Positions 59,061 to 64,000 of a stretch of DNA of 64,000 bases are shown here, piece after piece. Source of the stretch: Azoarcus olearius (GTDB lineage: Bacteria > Pseudomonadota > Gammaproteobacteria > Burkholderiales > Rhodocyclaceae). Location: assembly GCF_001682385.1 (NCBI RefSeq), contig NZ_CP016210.1:930001-994000 (forward strand). Direction: 5' to 3'. The notes under the pieces are model-generated. The model did no database searches, had not been told where the DNA came from, and was given only the letters and a program-made list of their open reading frames with translations. The translations under genes were made by a program, and so were the position numbers. Position 1 is the stretch's first letter, and each line of letters opens with the position of its first letter.

Positions 59061-59889
59061 GTTCCGCACGCGCGCCTCCGCCGCTGCTGCCCCGCGTGGG
59101 GCGGCGCGCGAGCGCGAGCGCGCGCGCGTGGAGCGCGGTCTGTGGCACCGGCCTGCGCTGCTGCACCTGATCTCCGACCTGTTGATGCTGTTCGCCGCGG
59201 TGGCGTTCGGCTGGGCGCTGGTGGCGTGGTTCGTGTCGCGGCCGCTGTTCCCGCTGCGCGAGGTGATCCTGCTGTCGCCGGCGGAGGAAGTGACCGAGGC
59301 CCAGCTGGAATACGTCGCCCGCACGGCGATCCGCGGCAACTTCTTCACCGTCGATCTGGAGGCGGTGCGCGAGGCGTTCGAGTCGGTGCCCTGGGTGCGC
59401 CGCGCCGAAGTGCGCCGCCGCTGGCCCGACGGTATCGAGCTGCGGCTGGTGGAGCAGCGCGCGGTGGCGTCCTGGAAGCCGGTGGAAGGCGGGGAGCCGC
59501 GGCTGGTCAATTCCGACGGCGAGCTGTTCGCCGCGACGACGACCGATCCGATGCCCGCGCTGGCGGGCCCGCAGGGCACCTCGCAGCGCCTGCTCGCGCG
59601 CTATCAGCAACTGGGGGCGATGCTGCAGCCGCTGAACCTGCATGTGGTGGGGGTCAGCCTGTCGGCGCGCGAGGCCTGGCAGCTGACGACGGACAACGGA
59701 ATGGTGATCCTGCTCGGACGCGAGTCGGAGCAGGGCGTGCTCGACCGGCGACTGAAGCGTTTCATCGCCGCGTGGCCGCAACTGCAGCAACACGTGGGAA
59801 CCACGGTGGCGGTGGCCGACCTCCGCTACCCGGGCGGATTCGCATTGACGCCGGCGGACGGCGTCATCGCAGGAAAAGGCAAGCAATGA
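59053..59889 (+). CDS. ftsQ: Cell division protein FtsQ
   Basis: A 278-residue bitopic divisome protein: a basic cytoplasmic tail (about 1-36), one transmembrane helix (about 40-62), a POTRA domain (about 68-140, ending in [24 protein letters not shown]-like strands) and the FtsQ beta domain (about 145-265). The best start is TTG at 59053 with GGGAG 7 nt upstream; no in-frame ATG suits. A rare start codon would help keep FtsQ low. Confidence 0.93.
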   Translation: MAEFRTRASAAAAPRGAARERERARVERGLWHRPALLHLISDLLMLFAAVAFGWALVAWFVSRPLFPLREVILLSPAEEVTEAQLEYVARTAIRGNFFTVDLEAVREAFESVPWVRRAEVRRRWPDGIELRLVEQRAVASWKPVEGGEPRLVNSDGELFAATTTDPMPALAGPQGTSQRLLARYQQLGAMLQPLNLHVVGVSLSAREAWQLTTDNGMVILLGRESEQGVLDRRLKRFIAAWPQLQQHVGTTVAVADLRYPGGFALTPADGVIAGKGKQ

Positions 59890-61115
59890 GCAAGGAATAC
59901 AAGGAACTGATCGTCGGGCTGGACATTGGCACCGCCAAGATCACCTGCATGGTGGCCGAGGTGCGGCCGGACGGCCGGCTCAATGTCGTCGGCCTCGGCA
60001 CCCAGCCGACCAGCGGGTTGAAGCGCGGCGTGGTGGTGAACATCGAGGCCACGGTGGACGCGATCTCGCGCGTGATCCAGGAGGTCGAGCTGATGGCCGA
60101 CTGCAAGATCCGCGATGTGTACACCGGCATCGCCGGCAGCCACATCAAGAGCTTCAACTCAAACGGCATGGTCGCGATCAAGGACAAGGAGGTCACGCCG
60201 CTCGACGTCGAGCGCGTGATCGAGGTCGCGCGCGCGATGCCGATCCCGGCCGAGCAGCAGATCCTGCACATCCTCACCCAGGAATTCATCATCGACGGCC
60301 AGGGCGGCGTGCGCGAACCCATCGGCATGAGCGGCGTCAAGCTGGAAGTGAAGGTGCACATCGTCACCGGCGCGGTGTCGGCGGCGCAGAACGTCATCAA
60401 GTGCGTGCGCCGCTGTGGCCTTGAGGTGATGGACCTGATCCTGCAGCCGCTGGCTTCCAGCTACGCGGTGCTGACCGAGGATGAGAAGGAGCTCGGCGTC
60501 TGTCTGGTGGACATCGGCGGTGGCACCACCGACATCGCCGTGTTCACCCAGGGCGCGATCCGCCATACCGCGGTGCTGCCGATCGCCGGCGACCAGATCA
60601 CCAACGACATCGCGATGGCGCTGCGTACCCCGACCGCCGAGGCGGAGGACATCAAGATCCACCAAGGCGTGGCAATGCACCAGATGGCCGACGCCGAGGA
60701 AATGATCGAAGTGCCGGGCGTGGGCGATCGTCCGCCGCGCAAGCTGTCGCGCCAGGCGCTGGCCGACGTCATCGAGCCGCGCGTGTCGGAGCTGTTCGAG
60801 CTGGTGCAGGCGGAGTTGCGCCGCAGCGGCTACGAGGAACTGCTGTCGTCCGGCATCGTGCTGACCGGCGGTTCGTCGGTGATGCGCGGCATGGCCGAGC
60901 TGGGCGAGGACGTGTTCCACATGCCGGTGCGCATCGGTTCGCCGCAGTACGACGGGGGCTTGGCCGACGTCGTCTGCCAGCCACGCTACGCCACCGCGAT
61001 GGGCCTGGTGATGGAAGGCGCGGCGCAGCGCCGGCGCGGCATCCAGGCGCGCGACACGCGTTCGGTGAAGCAGATCTTCGGGCGCATGAAGGCCTGGTTC
61101 GAAAAGAATTTCTGA
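59886..61115 (+). CDS. ftsA: Cell division protein FtsA
   Basis: An actin-like ATPase that tethers FtsZ to the membrane. The 409 residues include LIVGLDIGTAKITCMVAE (about 8-25), CLVDIGGGTTDIAVF (phosphate-2, about 205-219), and LTGGSSVMRGMAELG (about 326-340). The C-terminal amphipathic helix GRMKAWFEKNF is the membrane-targeting sequence. The ATG overlaps the ftsQ stop by 4 nt. Confidence 0.98.
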   Translation: MSKEYKELIVGLDIGTAKITCMVAEVRPDGRLNVVGLGTQPTSGLKRGVVVNIEATVDAISRVIQEVELMADCKIRDVYTGIAGSHIKSFNSNGMVAIKDKEVTPLDVERVIEVARAMPIPAEQQILHILTQEFIIDGQGGVREPIGMSGVKLEVKVHIVTGAVSAAQNVIKCVRRCGLEVMDLILQPLASSYAVLTEDEKELGVCLVDIGGGTTDIAVFTQGAIRHTAVLPIAGDQITNDIAMALRTPTAEAEDIKIHQGVAMHQMADAEEMIEVPGVGDRPPRKLSRQALADVIEPRVSELFELVQAELRRSGYEELLSSGIVLTGGSSVMRGMAELGEDVFHMPVRIGSPQYDGGLADVVCQPRYATAMGLVMEGAAQRRRGIQARDTRSVKQIFGRMKAWFEKNF

Positions 61116-61256
61116 CCGCAGACATAAATGCAGTCATTTTGAATGAGTACCTGTGTTCGGCCCGATATTTAGTAGTAGACTTTATGGTTAATACTAGATA
61201 CGGGTCGGTCGGGTGTCGGTTGAATAGCAGGGCCGTTTTCCATGGAGGCGAGGCAA
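61116..61256 (+). promoter_or_regulatory. AT-richer ftsA-ftsZ gap, probable ftsZ promoter region
   Basis: The only sizeable gap in the dcw run up to ftsZ is much richer in A and T than its surroundings. Candidate elements are TTGAAT (61139) and GATATT (61164, 19-nt spacer), plus a cluster of TAGTAG/TAATAC-like hexamers at 61172-61193. I cannot choose one start site. Confidence 0.45.
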
Positions 61257-62399
61257 ATGTTTGAAATCGTTGAGAAAGAACCGACCGGAACGATCATCAA
61301 GGTGATCGGCATCGGGGGCGCCGGTGGCAACGCCGTCGATCACATGATCCGCGAGGGAGTGCAGGGGGTGCAGTTCATCTCCGCCAATACCGATGCGCAG
61401 GCGCTGTCGCGCTGCCTGGCGTCGACCAAGATCCAGCTCGGCGTCACCGGTCTTGGCGCCGGTTCCAAGCCGGAAGCCGGCCGCGCCGCGGCGCAGGAGT
61501 CGCGCGAGCAGATCGCCGCCGCGCTCGAAGGTGCCCACATGTGCTTCATCACCGGCGGCATGGGTGGCGGCACCGGTACCGGCGCCGCGCCGGTCGTGGC
61601 GGAAATCGCCAAGGAAATGGGCATCCTGTGCGTTGCCGTGGTGACCAAGCCCTTCGATTTCGAGAACCGCATCCGCGTTGCCGAAAGCGGCGTCGAGGAA
61701 CTGACCCGCCACGTCGATTCGCTGATCGTGGTGCTCAACGACAAGCTGCTCGACGTGTTCGGTGACGATGCCGGCTTCGAGGAGTGCTTCCGCTCTGCCG
61801 ACAACGTGCTGCGCTCGGCCGTCGGCGGCATCGCCGAGATCATCAACGTGCCGGGTCTGGTCAACGTCGACTTCCAGGACGTGCGCACCGCGATGGCCGA
61901 AATGGGCCGTGCCATGATGGGGTCGGCCGAAGCCTCCGGCATGGACCGCGCCCGCATCGCCGCCGAGCAGGCCGCCGTGTCGCCGCTGCTGGAGGGCACC
62001 GAGCTGTCCGGCGCGCGCTGCGTGCTGATCAACATCACCGCCAGCAAGTCGCTGAAGATGTCGGAAGTGCGCGACGCGGTGAAGACGGTGCAGGCCTTCG
62101 CCGCGCCGGAAGCCTTCGTCAAGTACGGCACCGTGTTCGACGAGAGCATGGGCGACAACATCCGCATCACCGTGGTCGCTACCGGCCTGGGCACCCCGCG
62201 CGCCGCGCGCCAGCCGGTGATGCAGGTTGTGCAGGGCACCGGCACTTACGGCCCGATGGGCGGTGTCGATGCCAACCCCGCGATGCCGGAGGTGTTCCGC
62301 ACCGGCCGCGGCGGCGCCCGCACCACCGTGGATGCGATGGCGAGCAACGGCATGGGCAATTACGACATCCCCGCTTTCCTGCGCCGTCAGGCCGACTAA
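61257..62399 (+). CDS. ftsZ: Cell division tubulin homologue FtsZ
   Basis: The 380-residue GTPase of the division ring. The tubulin signature GGGTGTG is at residues 103-109, the T7 synergy loop reads NVDFQDVRTAM (about 205), and the C-terminal conserved peptide YDIPAFLRRQAD ends the protein. The variable linker is short. The start used has GGAGG 7 nt upstream; an ATG 15 nt earlier (61242) overlaps that Shine-Dalgarno and is less likely. Confidence 0.98.
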   Translation: MFEIVEKEPTGTIIKVIGIGGAGGNAVDHMIREGVQGVQFISANTDAQALSRCLASTKIQLGVTGLGAGSKPEAGRAAAQESREQIAAALEGAHMCFITGGMGGGTGTGAAPVVAEIAKEMGILCVAVVTKPFDFENRIRVAESGVEELTRHVDSLIVVLNDKLLDVFGDDAGFEECFRSADNVLRSAVGGIAEIINVPGLVNVDFQDVRTAMAEMGRAMMGSAEASGMDRARIAAEQAAVSPLLEGTELSGARCVLINITASKSLKMSEVRDAVKTVQAFAAPEAFVKYGTVFDESMGDNIRITVVATGLGTPRAARQPVMQVVQGTGTYGPMGGVDANPAMPEVFRTGRGGARTTVDAMASNGMGNYDIPAFLRRQAD

Positions 62400-62423
62400 G
62401 CACTGCGGCGTCCAGCCGCAGCC

Positions 62424-62481
62424 GACGGGCATCCCGTGCGTGCCGCCGCCTCCGGCGCGCGCGGGATGCCCGTCGCTTTTT
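62424..62481 (+). terminator. Rho-independent terminator after ftsZ
   Basis: A perfect 13-bp stem (GACGGGCATCCCG at 62424-62436 with CGGGATGCCCGTC at 62462-62474) encloses a GC-rich loop and is followed by GCTTTTTCC. A second small hairpin CTATCG/CGATAG follows at 62483-62497. It implies that lpxC has its own promoter in 62498-62564, though I see only weak -10 candidates such as TAAACT at 62533. Confidence 0.8.
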
Positions 62482-62564
62482 CCTATCGCCGCGATAGCGC
62501 CCCCGCTGCCGGAAGCCCTCCATGGCACGTGCTAAACTATTGGCGTGATGAAGGAAAACAACAA

Positions 62565-63488
62565 ATGATCCGGCAACGTACGCTCAAGTCCACGGTCAAG
62601 GCGACCGGGGTCGGCCTCCATGGCGGGCGCAAGGTCAACCTTGTGCTGCGGCCTGCTGCGCCGGATACCGGCATCGTCTTCCATCGCGTCGACCTCGATC
62701 CGCCGCTCGACCTGCCCGCCGATCCGTACGCCGTCTGCGACACCCGCATGTGCTCCGGGCTGGAGAAGGGCGGCCAGAAGGTCGGCACCGTCGAGCACCT
62801 GATGTCCGCGCTGGCCGGGCTGGGTATCGACAATCTGCATATCGACGTCGATGCGCCGGAAATTCCCATCCTCGACGGCAGCTCCGGCCCCTTCGTGTTC
62901 CTGCTGCAGTCCGCCGGCATCGAGGAGCAGAAGGCGCCCAAGCGCTTCCTGCGGGTCAAGAAGCCGGTGGAGTACCGCGAGGGCGACAAATGGGTGCGGC
63001 TGGAACCCTACGACGGTTTCCGGCTCGACTTCTCGATCGTCTTCAATCATCCGGCCATCGACAGCACCTCGACCGCGGTCAGCATCGACTTCGCCACCCA
63101 CTCCTATGTGCGCGATGTCGCGCGGGCGCGCACCTTCGGCTTCATGCAGGATGTCGAGTTCATGCGCGCCAACGGGCTGGCGCTGGGTGGCAGCCTGGAA
63201 AACGCGATCGTGATGGACGAGTACCGGGTGCTCAACGCCGACGGGCTTCGCTACGCGGACGAGTTCGTCAAGCACAAGGTGCTCGATGCGATCGGCGACC
63301 TCTATCTGTGCGGCCATCCGCTGCTGGCGCGTTATTCGGCTCACAAGTCCGGCCATGCCTTGAACAACCAGATCCTGCGTGTGCTGCTCGAAGACCGCAG
63401 CGCCTGGGAGATCGTCAGCTTCGAACGCGAGGCCGCGACGCCGCCGGCGGTGGCCCACCAGTTCGCGCCGGTGCTGGCGGCCGCGTGA
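62565..63488 (+). CDS. lpxC: UDP-3-O-acyl-N-acetylglucosamine deacetylase LpxC
   Basis: The committed step of lipid A synthesis. The 307-residue zinc hydrolase has the first ligand His78 in [12 protein letters not shown], and the [12 protein letters not shown] (HxxxD) pair near 229-240, with the catalytic His in [11 protein letters not shown] (about 250). The ATG has AAGGAAAAC upstream. The place after ftsZ is universal in proteobacteria. Confidence 0.98.
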   Translation: MIRQRTLKSTVKATGVGLHGGRKVNLVLRPAAPDTGIVFHRVDLDPPLDLPADPYAVCDTRMCSGLEKGGQKVGTVEHLMSALAGLGIDNLHIDVDAPEIPILDGSSGPFVFLLQSAGIEEQKAPKRFLRVKKPVEYREGDKWVRLEPYDGFRLDFSIVFNHPAIDSTSTAVSIDFATHSYVRDVARARTFGFMQDVEFMRANGLALGGSLENAIVMDEYRVLNADGLRYADEFVKHKVLDAIGDLYLCGHPLLARYSAHKSGHALNNQILRVLLEDRSAWEIVSFEREAATPPAVAHQFAPVLAAA

Positions 63489-63522
63489 GCGCTCCGCACC
63501 CATCAAAAACCGGACGGGCGCA

Positions 63523-63711
63523 ATGCTGATCATGCGGCTCGCCATCCTGCTCGTGGTGCTGGGCACCGGCGGCTCGCTGCTGCTGTGGCTCGCCACCGGC
63601 AAGCCGCGCTACAAGGCGTGGGCGTGGAAAAGCCTGCGCTTCGGGCTGGTCGTGGTGTTGGTGTTCTTCGCGCTGCTTCTGGTCGAACGGGTGCTCGCCC
63701 CCACCCTTTGA
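63523..63711 (+). CDS. Small two-helix inner-membrane protein
   Basis: A 62-residue hydrophobic protein with two predicted transmembrane helices (about 4-20 and 38-55) separated by a basic loop KPRYKAWAWKSL. No function is known; similar small proteins sit after lpxC in relatives. An ATG 9 nt later (63532) is an alternative. It is convergent with the DUF721 gene 4 nt away. Confidence 0.65.
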   Translation: MLIMRLAILLVVLGTGGSLLLWLATGKPRYKAWAWKSLRFGLVVVLVFFALLLVERVLAPTL

Positions 63712-63715
63712 CGCT

Positions 63716-64000
63716 TCAGCTGCTGCGTCGCGCCAGCCGTTCCAGCGATGCGCGCAGCGGCGAATCCGCCGGCAGCGTGGCGGCAAAGTCGGTGATGCTG
63801 CTGCGCGCCGTCTGCGAGATGTGGCGCTCCGGCGGCGGCCGGCGCCATTCCGCCTGCTGTGGCGTCGCCACCTTCACCTTGATCGACTGCAGCGGATAAC
63901 CGGCCTGGAGAAACTGGGCCTGCAGGCTGGGCAGCATCTGCTTGAGCCGGCTGGCGGCCGCCCCGCCCTGTGCGGCGATGACGAGCGCGTCGTCCTTGAT
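63716..64000 (-). CDS. DUF721/DciA-family protein (5' end cut by window edge)
   Basis: The visible 94 codons form the C-terminal part of a DciA/DUF721 protein, with the conserved DALVIAAQGGAAASRLKQM block at the window edge and a Pro/Arg-rich tail. DciA is the replicative helicase loader or operator in bacteria that lack DnaC, so the gene probably serves replication. The start and first half lie beyond 64000. Confidence 0.8.
   Translation of the reverse strand: MKDDALVIAAQGGAAASRLKQMLPSLQAQFLQAGYPLQSIKVKVATPQQAEWRRPPPERHISQTARSSITDFAATLPADSPLRASLERLARRSS

Overview
This is a GC-rich chromosomal window (no plasmid, phage or IS signature). It most likely comes from a betaproteobacterium of the Rhodocyclales (Azoarcus/Thauera/Aromatoleum type). 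That rests on overall protein character, the accB-accC-prmA-DUF3426 and pcm-rhodanese-tolC-waaA neighbourhoods, class A RNase P RNA, and a complete mraZ-to-lpxC dcw cluster. Genus is an inference; no 16S gene is present. Nearly every base is accounted for by ordinary, well-packed genes. I found no tRNA, CRISPR array, integrase or transposase.

Layout. 1-4 kb: minus-strand tripartite ABC exporter (adaptor, ATPase, two separate MacB/FtsX-type permeases, the last cut by the window edge). 4-10.6 kb: glnS, crcB, an OmpA-type lipoprotein, and a large SWIM/SNF2 helicase. 10.8-13.8 kb: thiC and thiD under a TPP riboswitch with a clear sigma70 promoter. 13.9-17.6 kb: a secreted carbonic-anhydrase-like fusion protein that lacks one zinc ligand, a MocR-type regulator, and a divergent lipoprotein with phased AGTGTC repeats between them. 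17.6-25 kb: tetR, RND adaptor and RND pump, then pcm, rhodanese and a TolC-type outer-membrane channel. 25-32.8 kb: envelope genes (waaA, a UDP-sugar epimerase, apaH, ornithine-lipid genes olsB and an olsA-like acyltransferase, a divergent glycosyltransferase, a PfkB kinase, a SlyB-like lipoprotein, dgkA). 33-39 kb: a minus-strand run of an unknown protein, tlpA, aroQ, accB, accC, prmA and a DUF3426 protein. 39-44.8 kb: mpl, BON lipoprotein, gmhA/diaA, yraN, rsmI, pyrC and a lipoprotein. 44.9-45.3 kb: rnpB. 45.6-64 kb: mraZ-rsmH-ftsL-ftsI-murE-murF-mraY-murD-ftsW-murG-murC-ddlB-ftsQ-ftsA-ftsZ-lpxC, a small membrane protein, and a convergent DUF721/DciA gene cut by the end.

How the genes work together. 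The window is dominated by envelope construction: peptidoglycan precursor synthesis, recycling (mpl) and septation, LPS core and lipid A (lpxC, waaA, gmhA), fatty-acid initiation (accBC), phosphate-free lipids, and efflux. Most dcw junctions are 4-nt ATGA/GTGA overlaps, implying translational coupling from mraZ to ftsA; ftsZ follows a 141-nt AT-richer gap that probably carries its own promoter.

The most interesting signals are regulatory. First, between olsB and the divergent glycosyltransferase there are two opposed arrays of Pho-box-like 7-mers with exact 11-nt period, which would make this a phosphate-starvation lipid-remodelling locus. Second, MraZ boxes precede mraZ and a second cluster lies upstream in the opposite orientation. 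Third, a symmetric TAGAAT palindrome between mpl and its neighbour could be a bidirectional promoter. Fourth, helically phased repeats lie next to the MocR gene. I saw no strong case for a wholly new multi-gene system; these are testable regulatory proposals on mostly known genes.
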